Origin: Blastococcus sp. TF02A-30
GTDB lineage: Bacteria > Actinomycetota > Actinomycetes > Mycobacteriales > Geodermatophilaceae
Direction of reading: 5' to 3'
Assembly (NCBI RefSeq): GCF_003319185.1
Contig: NZ_QOHJ01000001.1
Span: 372,001 to 436,000, forward strand
DNA: 64,000 nucleotides
Positions 1-7,677 of this stretch are shown piece by piece. Every line of letters starts with the position of its first letter. The stretch's first letter is position 1. Both the position numbers and the translations under genes were made by a program. The notes under the pieces were generated by a model. It ran no database searches and had not been told where the DNA came from. It saw only the letters and a list, made by a program, of their open reading frames with translations.

Positions 1-102
1 GGAGGGGCCCCCGTCGTCCGGGACGGCCGCTCCACCCGCGTCGACGTGGACGTCCTGCGCGCCGACGTCGCCGAGCGGGCCGCGCGCCTCGCCACCGGCT
101 GA
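1..102 (+). CDS. C-terminal end of an unidentified protein (5' end outside window)
   Basis: The first reading frame is open from the window edge to a TGA at 100-102, giving 33 residues that end in ...RAARLATG. The piece, with a VVRDGR segment followed by a helical Ala/Arg-rich tail, would fit the end of an amidohydrolase or deaminase, but it is too short to assign. Codon use is typical of the neighbours. The ArsR operon follows after 85 bases with its own promoter. Confidence 0.5.
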   Translation, partial: GGAPVVRDGRSTRVDVDVLRADVAERAARLATG

Positions 103-110
103 CGCTTCTT

Positions 111-174
111 CAACCAAGCGGTTGACAACCGCTGGAGTCCGGTCCTACGGTGTTGTTCAACCGCAAGGTTGAAC
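111..174 (+). promoter_or_regulatory. Promoter and palindromic operator of the ArsR-SRPBCC operon
   Basis: A TTGACA -35 box (122-127) and a TACGGT -10 box (146-151) are separated by 18 bases. Overlapping them are two CAACC-N4-GGTTG dyads: CAACC-aagc-GGTTG at 111-124, and a longer GTTCAACC-gcaa-GGTTGAAC at 155-174 with perfect 8-bp arms. A third dyad, GCGGTTG-a-CAACCGC, covers 118-132 and includes the -35 box. I infer autorepression by the ArsR protein encoded just downstream, the usual arrangement in this family. Confidence 0.65.
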
Positions 175-187
175 GAGGAGGACGTGC

Positions 188-541
188 ATGGCGGCGGATC
201 CGCTCTCCCGGGTGTTCTCGGCGCTGGCCGACCCCACCCGGCGGGACATCGTGGCGCGGCTCGCGGTCGCCGACGCCACGGTCAACGAGCTCGCCGCGCC
301 CTACGACGTGACCGTCCAGGCCGTGTCCAAGCACCTCAAGGTGCTCGAGGACGCCGGCCTGGTGAGCCGGAGCCGGGAGGCGCAGCGCCGCCCGGTGCAC
401 CTCGAGGCGGAGGTCTTCGACCTCATGACCAAGTGGATCGAGCGCTACCGCCGCCAGGCCGAGGAGCGCTACCGCCGTCTCGACGACGTCCTGCGGTCGA
501 TGCCGGACGCCCCGCCCGCCCCTGGAGGAGATCCGTCATGA
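188..541 (+). CDS. ArsR-family winged-helix transcriptional regulator
   Basis: The 117-residue protein has the classic ArsR/SmtB N-terminus (FSALADPTRRDIVARL) and a winged helix-turn-helix with recognition helix VSKHLKVLEDAGLV, followed by a wing rich in Arg. No metal-binding Cys is present, as is usual for ArsR proteins linked to SRPBCC genes rather than to metal resistance. ATG 188 is preceded by GAGGAGG. Its stop overlaps the next start (ATGA, 538-541), so the regulator and the SRPBCC genes form one operon. It probably represses its own operon through the CAACC-N4-GGTTG dyads upstream; the inducing ligand is unknown. Confidence 0.9.
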   Translation: MAADPLSRVFSALADPTRRDIVARLAVADATVNELAAPYDVTVQAVSKHLKVLEDAGLVSRSREAQRRPVHLEAEVFDLMTKWIERYRRQAEERYRRLDDVLRSMPDAPPAPGGDPS

Positions 542-1038
542 CGAACACCGTGCCCAGCGAGGCCCGGATCACCGCGGACCCCGACGTCCCGCTGATCCGG
601 ACCACCCGCGAGTTCGACGCACCGAAGGAGAAGGTGTTCCGGGCGCACGCCGATCCCGACCTCGCCGCCCGGTGGCTGGGGCCGAACGGCACGCGGACCC
701 GGATCGACCGGTGGGAGTGCCGCACCGGGGGCTACTTCCGGTACGTGTCCGTCAACGACGGCGAGGAGTACGGCTCCGGCCAGGAGTTCGCCTTCTTCGG
801 CAGCTTCCACCAGGTCCGGCCCGGCGAGCTGATCGTGCAGACCTTCACCTACGAGGGCGTCCCCGACGGGGTCTTCCTGGAGAGGCTGCACCTGGAGGAC
901 ATCGGCGGCGGGCGCAGCCGGCTGACCTCCACCTCGCTCTGCGACTCGTTCGCCGATCGCGACGCCATGCTCTCCGGCATGGACGTCGGCGTGCACGAGG
1001 GCTACGCCAAGCTCGACGAGCTGCTGGCCCGCGGCTGA
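538..1038 (+). CDS. SRPBCC family protein (AHSA1-like), first tandem copy
   Basis: This 166-residue protein has the AHSA1/START-like pattern: TREFDAPKEKVFRAHADPDLAARWLGP at the front and a C-terminal helix ending VHEGYAKLDELLA. The fold forms a hydrophobic pocket for small ligands; no catalytic function can be assigned from sequence. The start ATG overlaps the ArsR stop (ATGA), so translation is coupled, and GGAGGAG lies just upstream. It is clearly paralogous to the next gene, sharing DPDVPL.R..REFDA..EKVFRAH and GGRSRLTSTSL-type segments, so the pair arose by tandem duplication. Confidence 0.88.
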   Translation: MTNTVPSEARITADPDVPLIRTTREFDAPKEKVFRAHADPDLAARWLGPNGTRTRIDRWECRTGGYFRYVSVNDGEEYGSGQEFAFFGSFHQVRPGELIVQTFTYEGVPDGVFLERLHLEDIGGGRSRLTSTSLCDSFADRDAMLSGMDVGVHEGYAKLDELLARG

Positions 1039-1069
1039 GAGTTCCCACCCACCCAGGAGGAGAAGTGGC

Positions 1070-1552
1070 ATGACCAGCACGCAGCACCGCGAGACCCAGA
1101 TCGTCCTCGACCCCGACGTCCCGCTCGTCCGGATCGTGCGCGAGTTCGACGCCCGGCCCGAGAAGGTCTTCCGGGCGCACGTCGACCCGGAGCTGTTCGC
1201 CCGGTGGACCGGCCCGAGGGACATGGAGATCCGGATCGACCGGCACGACTGCCGCACCGGCGGCTCCTACCGGTACGTGATGTCGCAGGACGGCGAGGAG
1301 TACGCCTTCAACGGCGCCTTCCACGAGGTGCGGGAGAACGAGCTCATCGTCCAGACGTTCGCCTTCGAGGGAATGCCCGACGACGTCGCCCTGGAGAAGA
1401 TCGTGCTCGAGGACCTCGGGAACGGGCGCACGCGGCTCACCTCGACGTCGCTGGTCGACTCGTTCGAGGGGCGCGACGGTTTCGTCGCCAGCGGCATGGA
1501 GGTCGGCGTGAACGAGGGCTACGAGAAGCTCGACGAGCTGCTGGCCGGCTGA
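1070..1552 (+). CDS. SRPBCC family protein (AHSA1-like), second tandem copy
   Basis: The 160-residue paralogue of the preceding gene keeps the REFDARPEKVFRAHVDPELFARW start and the NEGYEKLDELLAG end. It starts at ATG 1070 after AGGAGGAGAAGTGGC, 31 bases past the previous stop, in the same operon. The ligand is unknown; the pairing of ArsR with SRPBCC genes is common in Actinobacteria and appears again at 46.3-47.2 kb in this window. The main differences from the first copy lie in the middle strands, which line the ligand pocket, so the two may bind different molecules (inference). Confidence 0.88.
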   Translation: MTSTQHRETQIVLDPDVPLVRIVREFDARPEKVFRAHVDPELFARWTGPRDMEIRIDRHDCRTGGSYRYVMSQDGEEYAFNGAFHEVRENELIVQTFAFEGMPDDVALEKIVLEDLGNGRTRLTSTSLVDSFEGRDGFVASGMEVGVNEGYEKLDELLAG

Positions 1553-1586
1553 CCGGTCAGGCGCCGGCGAGCGTGGCGTCGTCGGT

Positions 1587-1634
1587 CCAGGCGTAGAGGT
1601 GGTCGTCCACCACGACGGCCACCTCTACGCCTGG
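1587..1634. repeat. Perfect 16-bp inverted repeat between convergent genes
   Basis: CCAGGCGTAGAGGTGG at 1587-1602 is repeated inverted at 1619-1634 with a 16-base loop that itself has a short TCGT/ACGA dyad. The element lies between the convergent SRPBCC and MBL-fold genes, 34 bases after the SRPBCC stop. It could be a bidirectional transcription stop, but there is no T tract. Read on either strand the arm encodes HLYAW, so it may be a relic of an inverted duplication within a lost gene. The rest of 1553-1784 shows no convincing gene. Confidence 0.7.
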
Positions 1635-1720
1635 CACAGGCGGGCCTGCTCGCCGGCGAGGTCGGGCCAGCTGCCGCCGCCGTCGAACGGCATGCCGACG
1701 AGCCTGGTCGAGCAGGGGAT

Positions 1721-1737
1721 CCGCCCGCGTCGGGCGG
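1721..1737 (-). terminator. Small GC hairpin downstream of the MBL-fold gene
   Basis: CCGCCCG and CGGGCGG flank a CGT loop (7-bp stem), 48 bases beyond the stop of the minus-strand hydrolase gene. It has no U-rich tail, so this is only a possible terminator of the kind often seen in high-GC genomes. Confidence 0.3.
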
Positions 1738-1784
1738 GGCGGTGATCCTCGGCGGCGATCGCGTCCGCCCGGGGGATGACCCGG

Positions 1785-2588
1785 CTACGCGCGCAGGCTG
1801 ATCGTCTCGCCGCGGTGCACCGTGCGCAGCTCGCCCGGAAGGCGGCGGCGCCGCACCTCCGCGACGAAGTCGCCGAGCGGGGACTTGAAGCGGTCGTAGT
1901 CGTCGAAGTGGATCGGCACGGTCACCGGCGGCTTGAGCAGCTCCACGAGGTCCGCGCCCTGGCGGTCGTCCATCGTCACCGTGAGGCCCAGTGCCTTGGT
2001 GCCGCCGAGGTGCGGGATGACCACGTCCAGCGGTCCGCACCGCTCCAGCACCTCGCCCAGGAACGGGCGGTAGAGGGTGTCGCCGGTGATGTAGCCGCGC
2101 CAGGAGACCGCGTCGCCGCGCACCAGCTCCAGCACGCTGCCCATGACGGGCGGCAGGACCTTCGCCAGCGGGCCCGGGCCGTGCACGCCCGGCACCGAGG
2201 TGATGCGCAGCTCGTCGTCGCCGGAGGCCAGCACGTGCTGCTGCCACGGCTTCAGGTCCGACGTGGCGGCGAAGCCCTTGCGCTCCAGCGCCCGGGCCGC
2301 CTCCTGCGTGGTCACCAGCGGCGTCGCCTTGTCCAGGTACCGCGTGGCGATGTCGTCCCAGTGGTCGCCGTGCAGGTGGCTGAGCAGGATCGCGTCCAGC
2401 GGTGGCAGCTGGGTCGGCTGCAGCGCGGGGTCGGTGAGCCGCTTCGTCCAGAGCCCCTTGCCCAGGTAGGCGCGCTGCCCCCGGTGCAGGAAGCTCGGGT
2501 CGGTCAGCAGCGTGAACGGCCCCAGGTGGAGCAGCGTGGTCGCGTTGCCGCCGAAGGTGAGGGTGACGTCGTCCGCTGGTGCGGTCAT
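1785..2588 (-). CDS. MBL-fold metallo-hydrolase (UlaG-like)
   Basis: The 267-residue protein has the metallo-beta-lactamase signature HLHGDHWDD near residue 92, an ITGDT segment further on (metal-bridging Asp) and a late HFDDYDRF His, as in the UlaG/YtnP-like cytoplasmic MBL group. These enzymes bind one or two zinc or other metal ions and hydrolyse esters, lactones or phosphodiesters; the substrate cannot be told here. There is no signal peptide. It is encoded on its own, 75 bases after the epoxide-hydrolase-like gene on the same strand, and the two might be co-transcribed. Confidence 0.88.
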   Translation of the reverse strand: MTAPADDVTLTFGGNATTLLHLGPFTLLTDPSFLHRGQRAYLGKGLWTKRLTDPALQPTQLPPLDAILLSHLHGDHWDDIATRYLDKATPLVTTQEAARALERKGFAATSDLKPWQQHVLASGDDELRITSVPGVHGPGPLAKVLPPVMGSVLELVRGDAVSWRGYITGDTLYRPFLGEVLERCGPLDVVIPHLGGTKALGLTVTMDDRQGADLVELLKPPVTVPIHFDDYDRFKSPLGDFVAEVRRRRLPGELRTVHRGETISLRA

Positions 2589-2663
2589 GGCGGCGGGCTA
2601 CCCCCCGGCGACCGGTCCCCAACCCCGGGAGGACGAGGCGGCGCGGCTCGCGGGCGGTCCCGC

Positions 2664-3539
2664 TCAGGCGGCATCGATCCGTCCCCAGAAGTCGAGCAGG
2701 GCCGTCGCCAGCCGGTCGGGGGCCTCCAGGGCGACGTGGTGACCGACCCCGTCGAGCTGCACGGTCGCGACCTCCCCGGTGGTCACCTGCCGCATGGTCG
2801 AGGCGGTGAACGCCCCGCCGCCGGCCCCGACGGCCAGCACGGGCATCGTCAGCGGACGCGCCGTGACGAGTTCCCGGACGTCGTCGCCCTCGGCCAGCAT
2901 CGAGCGGTAGAGCCCGGCTGCGCCACGCCAGCCGTTCGGGCGGGAGTACGTGCGGGTGAGCTCGCCGACGTCGGCCCGGGTGACCGCCCCGGGCACGGCC
3001 GTCATGGCCGGGAACCACATCCGGCCGAGGAACTCCTCTTCCCGCCCGGCCAGCAGCAGCTCCGGGACGCCCGGTGCGGCGAGGGCGCCGATGTGCCAGG
3101 AGCCGCCGTGCGTCACGTCGGCCAGCCCCTCCAGCCCGAAGCCGGGCAGCCCCATCTCGATCGCGGTCAGGCTGCGGACGTCCTCCGGGTGGCACGCCGC
3201 CAGCCGGACGACCGCGGCCCCGCTGATGTCCTGTGCCGCCAGGTGCACCGGACCGAGGCCGAGCTGCCCGATGAGCTGGTGCAGGTCCTCGGCCGAGTCG
3301 GCGCTCCCGTGGCCGGGGCAGTCGAGCCCCGAGTCGCCGAACCCCCGGAGGTCGACCGCCAGCACCCGGTGCCGGGCGGCCAGCAAGGGGACCAGCCGGT
3401 GGAAGGTCCACCACGTCTCGGGGAAGCCGTGGACCAGCAGGACCGGTGAGCCGGTCGAGCCCGCCGCGACCCAGTGGATCGTCGTTCCGTTGACCGGGGC
3501 GGTGTGATGGGTGACGACGGGTAGAGCGGGACCGCTCAT
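2664..3539 (-). CDS. Alpha/beta hydrolase, epoxide-hydrolase-like
   Basis: The 291-residue protein has the oxyanion-hole motif HGFPETWW and a nucleophile elbow AAQDISG in which the nucleophile is Asp rather than Ser; the His is in GVGHHVALEAP. Asp nucleophile plus HGxP is the signature of epoxide hydrolases and haloalkane dehalogenases, and HGFPE favours an epoxide hydrolase. The substrate is unknown. It is transcribed divergently from the MarR gene with two operator palindromes between them, so it is probably repressed by that MarR protein and induced by its substrate or a similar compound (inference). Confidence 0.85.
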   Translation of the reverse strand: MSGPALPVVTHHTAPVNGTTIHWVAAGSTGSPVLLVHGFPETWWTFHRLVPLLAARHRVLAVDLRGFGDSGLDCPGHGSADSAEDLHQLIGQLGLGPVHLAAQDISGAAVVRLAACHPEDVRSLTAIEMGLPGFGLEGLADVTHGGSWHIGALAAPGVPELLLAGREEEFLGRMWFPAMTAVPGAVTRADVGELTRTYSRPNGWRGAAGLYRSMLAEGDDVRELVTARPLTMPVLAVGAGGGAFTASTMRQVTTGEVATVQLDGVGHHVALEAPDRLATALLDFWGRIDAA

Positions 3540-3554
3540 GACAGCTCCTCAGTT

Positions 3555-3595
3555 GGACAACCTGGTTGTCCTTCACAGTAGACAACCAGGTTGTC
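3555..3595. promoter_or_regulatory. Two palindromic operators between hydrolase and MarR genes
   Basis: GGACAACC-t-GGTTGTCC at 3555-3571 (8-bp arms) and GACAACC-a-GGTTGTC at 3581-3595 (7-bp arms) are two copies of one dyad with centres 25 bp apart, in the divergent intergenic region. Dyads of this length and position are typical MarR-family operators, so I infer that the neighbouring MarR protein binds here and controls both directions. Confidence 0.75.
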
Positions 3596-3611
3596 GAACG
3601 CCAGGGGCTCC

Positions 3612-3617
3612 TACCCT
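3612..3617 (+). promoter_or_regulatory. Likely -10 box of a leaderless MarR transcript
   Basis: TACCCT sits exactly six bases before ATG 3624 and no Shine-Dalgarno sequence is visible at a useful distance. This TANNNT-N6-start spacing is the known signature of leaderless genes in Actinobacteria. The second operator palindrome (ending 3595) would overlap the -35 region. Confidence 0.5.
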
Positions 3618-3623
3618 CCTCCC

Positions 3624-4103
3624 ATGTCCCGGTCCGGCGCCGACCTCGCGCTGCTCCTGCTGAGCGGCTACCGCTCGCTCGTCGACGCCACCACCGACGA
3701 GCTGGCCGCGCAGGGGTTCGCCGACTTCCGCCCGGTCCACGAGTTCGCGATGCGCGCCATCGCTGCCGGGGCCGACAACGCCTCGGAGCTCGGCCGGCGC
3801 CTGTCGGTCTCCAAGCAGGCGGCGGCCAAGGTGATCGCCGTCCTGCTCGACCGCGGCTACGTCACGCGCGACGCCGATCCCCGCGACGCGCGGCGCAAGC
3901 GCCTGCAGCTGACCCCGCTGGGGGCGTCGGTCCTCCGGCAGGGGGAGGCCGTGCTGCAGGCGCGGCGCGAGGAGTGGGCCCGCCGGATCGGCGCCGCGGA
4001 GCTCGCTGCCCTCGAGGAGCGGCTGTCCGTGCTCGTCGGGGACGCGGTCGTCCGCCCGGGGGCTCCCGCCTGGCGCGGCGACGACCCCGCGGAGGCGCGG
4101 TGA
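3624..4103 (+). CDS. MarR-family transcriptional regulator
   Basis: The 159-residue protein shows a MarR winged helix: NASELGRRLSVSKQAAAKVIAVLLDRGYVTRDADPRDARRKRLQLT, including the DxRxxR wing, with flanking dimerisation helices. I chose ATG 3624; an earlier in-frame TTG at 3591 would fall inside the operator. The gene is divergent from the hydrolase and probably controls it and itself through the paired GACAACC dyads. The ligand is unknown. Confidence 0.87.
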   Translation: MSRSGADLALLLLSGYRSLVDATTDELAAQGFADFRPVHEFAMRAIAAGADNASELGRRLSVSKQAAAKVIAVLLDRGYVTRDADPRDARRKRLQLTPLGASVLRQGEAVLQARREEWARRIGAAELAALEERLSVLVGDAVVRPGAPAWRGDDPAEAR

Positions 4104-4176
4104 CGCGCGGGACCGATCCGTAGCGGGGCGAAGTATCCCGTCGTGCCGGGCGGGACGGGCTGGTAGACACAGCCGC

Positions 4177-5691
4177 GTGCCACAGACCCGCGCGATCGAC
4201 GAGTCCTTCCTCGCGCTCCCGCTGTCCGCGCTCACCGACGCCGCCCTGACCCGGGCGGTCGACCTCGGCTGCGAGCACGCCGACATCCGGGTGGAGCGCA
4301 TCCGCACGCAGGTGATCAGCCTGCGCGACGCCCGTCCCGAGGCGTTCTCCGACGCCGAGGACCTCGGCCTCGCGGTGCGGGTCGTCCACGAGGGCACCTG
4401 GGGCTTCGCCGCCGGCGTCGTCCTCACCGCGGCGGAGGCCGTGCGCCTGGCCGAGGAGGCCATCGCGGTGGCCACGGTGTCGGCGGCGGTGAACAGCGAC
4501 CGGGTGGAGCTGGCGCCCGAGCCCGTGTACCGCGACGTCGAGTACGTCTCGGCCTACGACGTCGACCCGTTCGCCGTGCCCGACGCCGAGAAGACGGCGC
4601 TGCTCACGGAGTTCTCCGAGCAGCTCATGGCCGCCGACGGGGTCGAGCACGTCCAGGCCACGTGCATGCTGGTCAAGGAGCAGAAGTACTACGCCGACAC
4701 CGCCGGCACCCGCACCCGCCAGCAGCGCATCCGGCTGCACCCGGAGTTCACGGCGCTGACCGTCGACCGCGCCACCGGCTCGTTCGAGAGCATGCGCACC
4801 CTCGCCCCGCCGGTCGGCCGCGGCTGGGAGTACCTGACCGGCACCGGCTGGGACTGGCGCGCCGAGCTGGCCGAGATCCCCGAGCTGCTGCGGGAGAAGA
4901 CCAAGGCGCCGTCGGTGCAGGCCGGCCGCTACGACCTGGTGGTCGACCCGTCGAACATGTGGCTGACCATCCACGAGTCGATCGGCCACGCCACCGAGCT
5001 GGACCGCGCCCTGGGCTACGAGGCGGCCTACGCCGGCACCTCGTTCGCGACCGTGGACAAGCTCGGCACCCTGCAGTACGGCTCGCCGCTGATGAACGTC
5101 ACGGGCGACCGCACCGCCCTGCACGGCCTGTCCACGGTGGGCTGGGACGACGAGGGCGTGGCCGCCCAGCAGTGGGACATCGTCAAGGACGGCGTGCTCG
5201 TCGGCTACCAGGTCGACCGGAACATGGCCCGGCTGCGCGGGATGGAGCGCTCCAACGGCTGCTCGTTCGCCGACTCCCCGGGCCACGTGCCGGTGCAGCG
5301 GATGGCCAACGTGTCGCTGCAGCCCGCGCCCGACGGGCCGTCGACCGAGGAGATCATCGGCGGCGTCGAGCGCGGCATCTTCGTGGTCGGCGACAAGAGC
5401 TGGTCGATCGACATGCAGCGCTACAACTTCCAGTTCACCGGCCAGCGGTTCTACCGGATCGAGGGCGGGAAGCTCGCCGGTCAGCTCAAGGACGTCGCCT
5501 ACCAGGCGACGACGACGGACTTCTGGGGCTCGATGCGGGTCGTCGGCGGCCCGCAGACCTACGTGCTCGGCGGCGCCTTCAACTGCGGCAAGGCCCAGCC
5601 CGGCCAGACCGCCGCGGTGAGCCACGGCTGCCCCAGCGCGCTGTTCGAGAACGTCACCATCCTGAACACCGTCCAGGAGGCCGGCCGATGA
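4177..5691 (+). CDS. tldD: TldD-family metalloprotease
   Basis: TldD and TldE/PmbA form a heterodimeric zinc protease that degrades unfolded peptides and matures some ribosomally made peptides. This 504-residue subunit carries the HExxxH zinc motif at H266-H271 (HESIGHATELD), which marks it as the catalytic subunit. GTG 4177 lacks a clear Shine-Dalgarno sequence and has TAGACA at 4164-4169, seven bases upstream, so it may be leaderless. The stop overlaps the start of the partner gene (ATGA at 5688-5691). Length and motifs match the family. Confidence 0.93.
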   Translation: MPQTRAIDESFLALPLSALTDAALTRAVDLGCEHADIRVERIRTQVISLRDARPEAFSDAEDLGLAVRVVHEGTWGFAAGVVLTAAEAVRLAEEAIAVATVSAAVNSDRVELAPEPVYRDVEYVSAYDVDPFAVPDAEKTALLTEFSEQLMAADGVEHVQATCMLVKEQKYYADTAGTRTRQQRIRLHPEFTALTVDRATGSFESMRTLAPPVGRGWEYLTGTGWDWRAELAEIPELLREKTKAPSVQAGRYDLVVDPSNMWLTIHESIGHATELDRALGYEAAYAGTSFATVDKLGTLQYGSPLMNVTGDRTALHGLSTVGWDDEGVAAQQWDIVKDGVLVGYQVDRNMARLRGMERSNGCSFADSPGHVPVQRMANVSLQPAPDGPSTEEIIGGVERGIFVVGDKSWSIDMQRYNFQFTGQRFYRIEGGKLAGQLKDVAYQATTTDFWGSMRVVGGPQTYVLGGAFNCGKAQPGQTAAVSHGCPSALFENVTILNTVQEAGR

Positions 5692-7076
5692 CCTACCAGC
5701 GCCCGCAGGACGTCGTCGAGAAGGCGCTGGCCGCCTCCACCGCCGACGGTCAGATCGCGTTCGTCGTCGAGGGCTCCGAGGCGAACCTGCGGTGGGCGGG
5801 CAACAGCCTCACCACCAACGGGGCGATGCGCTCGCGGCGCGTGGTCGTCGTCTCCTTCGTCGACGGCGGCGCCGGCATGGCCGCCGGCACCGTGACCCGC
5901 TCGGGGACGCCGGACATCGCCGAGCTGGTGGCCGCCAGCGAGCAGGCCGCCCGCGACGCCGGGCCGGCCGAGGACGCGATGCCGCTGATCTCCGAGACCC
6001 CGCCCGGCGCCGGCGACTGGGACGCCGACCCCGCCGAGACGTCGATCGGGGTGTTCGCCGACTTCGCCCCCGCGCTCGGCGAGGCGTTCGGCGAGGCGCG
6101 CGACCGGGACGAGCTGCTGTTCGGGTTCGCCGAGCACCAGATGTCCTCGACGTACCTGGGCAGCTCCACGGGGCTGCGGCTGCGGCACGACCAACCCACG
6201 GGCCGGGTGGAGCTCAACGGCAAGAGCCCCGACTTCAGCCGGTCGGTGTGGTCGGGGGTCAGCACCCGCGACTTCCGCGACGTCTCCGTGGCCGGCATGG
6301 CCCGCGAGGTGGAGCAGAAGCTGGCCTGGTCCAGGCGCCGCATCGACCTGCCGGCCGGCCGCTACGAGACGCTGCTGCCGCCGTCGGCGGTCAGCGACCT
6401 CATGGTCTACCTCTACTGGACGATGGAGGCCCGGGACGCCGACGAGGGCCGCAACGTCTTCGCCAAGGCCGGCGGTGGCAACCGGATCGGCGAGCGGCTG
6501 GCCGCGCTGCCGCTCACCCTGCGCAGCGACCCGTTCGAGCCCGGCCTGGAGACGGCACCGTTCCAGGTGACCGGGTCATCGTCGGGGTCGGCCTCCGTCT
6601 TCGACAACGGGATGGCCACCCCCGCGATCGACTGGCTGACGGGTGGCGTCCTCACCAACCTCGTGCGGCCGCGGGCCTGGGCGCTGAAGACCACCGCGCC
6701 GGCCACCGCCGCCGTCGACAACCTCGTGCTCGAGGACCCCACCGCCACGCAGACCCCGGCGGAGATGGTCGCGGCCACCGAGCGGGGGCTCCTGCTCACC
6801 TGCCTCTGGTACATCCGCGAGGTCGACCCGCAGACGCTGCTGCTCACCGGGCTCACCCGCGACGGCGTCTTCCTCGTGGAGAACGGCGAGGTGACCGGCG
6901 CGGTGAACAACTACCGGTTCAACGAGTCCCCGGTCGACCTGCTGGGCCGCGCGGTGCAGGCCTCCCGCACCGAGCGCACGCTGCCCCGCGAGTGGAACGA
7001 CTGGTTCACCCGGGCAGCCATGCCGATGCTGCGCGTGCCGGACTTCAACATGAGCTCGGTGTCGCCGGCCAGCTGA
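5688..7076 (+). CDS. TldE/PmbA-family protease subunit
   Basis: The 462-residue partner of TldD has the PmbA-like fold but no HExxxH motif, as expected of the non-catalytic subunit. A typical late segment is GLTRDGVFLVENGEVTGAVN. It begins at ATG 5688, overlapping the TldD stop, so the two are made in equal amounts by coupled translation. No peptide precursor or radical-SAM gene is seen nearby, so a peptide-maturation role has no local support; general peptide turnover is more likely. Confidence 0.92.
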   Translation: MTYQRPQDVVEKALAASTADGQIAFVVEGSEANLRWAGNSLTTNGAMRSRRVVVVSFVDGGAGMAAGTVTRSGTPDIAELVAASEQAARDAGPAEDAMPLISETPPGAGDWDADPAETSIGVFADFAPALGEAFGEARDRDELLFGFAEHQMSSTYLGSSTGLRLRHDQPTGRVELNGKSPDFSRSVWSGVSTRDFRDVSVAGMAREVEQKLAWSRRRIDLPAGRYETLLPPSAVSDLMVYLYWTMEARDADEGRNVFAKAGGGNRIGERLAALPLTLRSDPFEPGLETAPFQVTGSSSGSASVFDNGMATPAIDWLTGGVLTNLVRPRAWALKTTAPATAAVDNLVLEDPTATQTPAEMVAATERGLLLTCLWYIREVDPQTLLLTGLTRDGVFLVENGEVTGAVNNYRFNESPVDLLGRAVQASRTERTLPREWNDWFTRAAMPMLRVPDFNMSSVSPAS

Positions 7077-7311
7077 ACCCTGCGACCGTTGTGACGGAAG
7101 TGGTCCGGGCGTCCCGTTCGACAACCGGCGTGGTGCTTCCTGGCGAGAACTGACGGCGACGACGCGGACATGTCGACTTACCGTGAGTGCACCAACAACT
7201 ACGGGGCGGAACGCTTTACCCGCACCGGGATTCTGCCGAAACCTCTTCCGTAGCTGTTCTTCCGCACAACGCACGCGGGCCCGGGACCCCGGGCCGTCGA
7301 GGGGAGCTCCC

Positions 7312-7614
7312 GTGAGCCGGAGTCGCAAGCCGTCCGTCTTCCAGATCGGCAAGGTCCGGGACGACGGCCACACCGTGGTCATCTCCGGCTGGGGCCTGGG
7401 CCTGTGTGCCTCGGCCTGCGCCTGCCACCGCCACCCGTCCGCCGGATCGCTCGCGATCGCCGAGGACCAGGCCGGCGGCCGCCTCGGGCTGGTCTCCTAC
7501 GCCGAGAACGGCTGCGACTGCTGCGAGGCGTGGACCGCCGACGAGCTCTCCGCCGTCCTCCGCGACTTCCAGGCCATCGCCGGCCTCCAGGCGCAGGAGC
7601 CCCTCGCCGGCTGA
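7312..7614 (+). CDS. Small Cys-rich hypothetical protein
   Basis: Starting at GTG 7312, after GGGGAG, the gene encodes 100 residues. The middle holds a tight cluster C-x3-C-x-C-HRH followed about 33 residues on by GCDCCEAW, six Cys and two His in all, which suggests a bound metal or a redox role. There is no signal peptide or membrane segment. The frame is open further upstream to 7183, but that part looks non-coding in composition. I recognise no family. A strong hairpin terminator follows directly, so the gene appears to be monocistronic. Confidence 0.7.
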   Translation: MSRSRKPSVFQIGKVRDDGHTVVISGWGLGLCASACACHRHPSAGSLAIAEDQAGGRLGLVSYAENGCDCCEAWTADELSAVLRDFQAIAGLQAQEPLAG

Positions 7615-7631
7615 CCGCGCACCGACCACGG

Positions 7632-7668
7632 CGACGGCGCCGCACTCCACGGGGGTGCGGCGCCGTCG
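7632..7668 (+). terminator. Strong hairpin terminator after the Cys-rich gene
   Basis: A perfect 14-bp stem (7632-7645 with 7655-7668, arms CGACGGCGCCGCAC and its complement) encloses a 9-base loop, beginning 17 bases after the stop codon. It is followed by a T/C-rich stretch rather than a pure T tract, as is common in very GC-rich genomes. Confidence 0.75.
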
Positions 7669-7677
7669 TCGTCTCCT

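Noticed and set aside
169-537. Plus-strand frame overlapping the first ArsR gene
   Set aside because: It is the upstream extension of the SRPBCC frame. It overlaps ArsR, whose motifs are clear, so the SRPBCC gene starts at 538.
4177-7076. TldD/TldE as part of a peptide-antibiotic cluster
   Set aside because: No precursor peptide, modifying enzyme or exporter gene lies nearby; the pair is most likely housekeeping.
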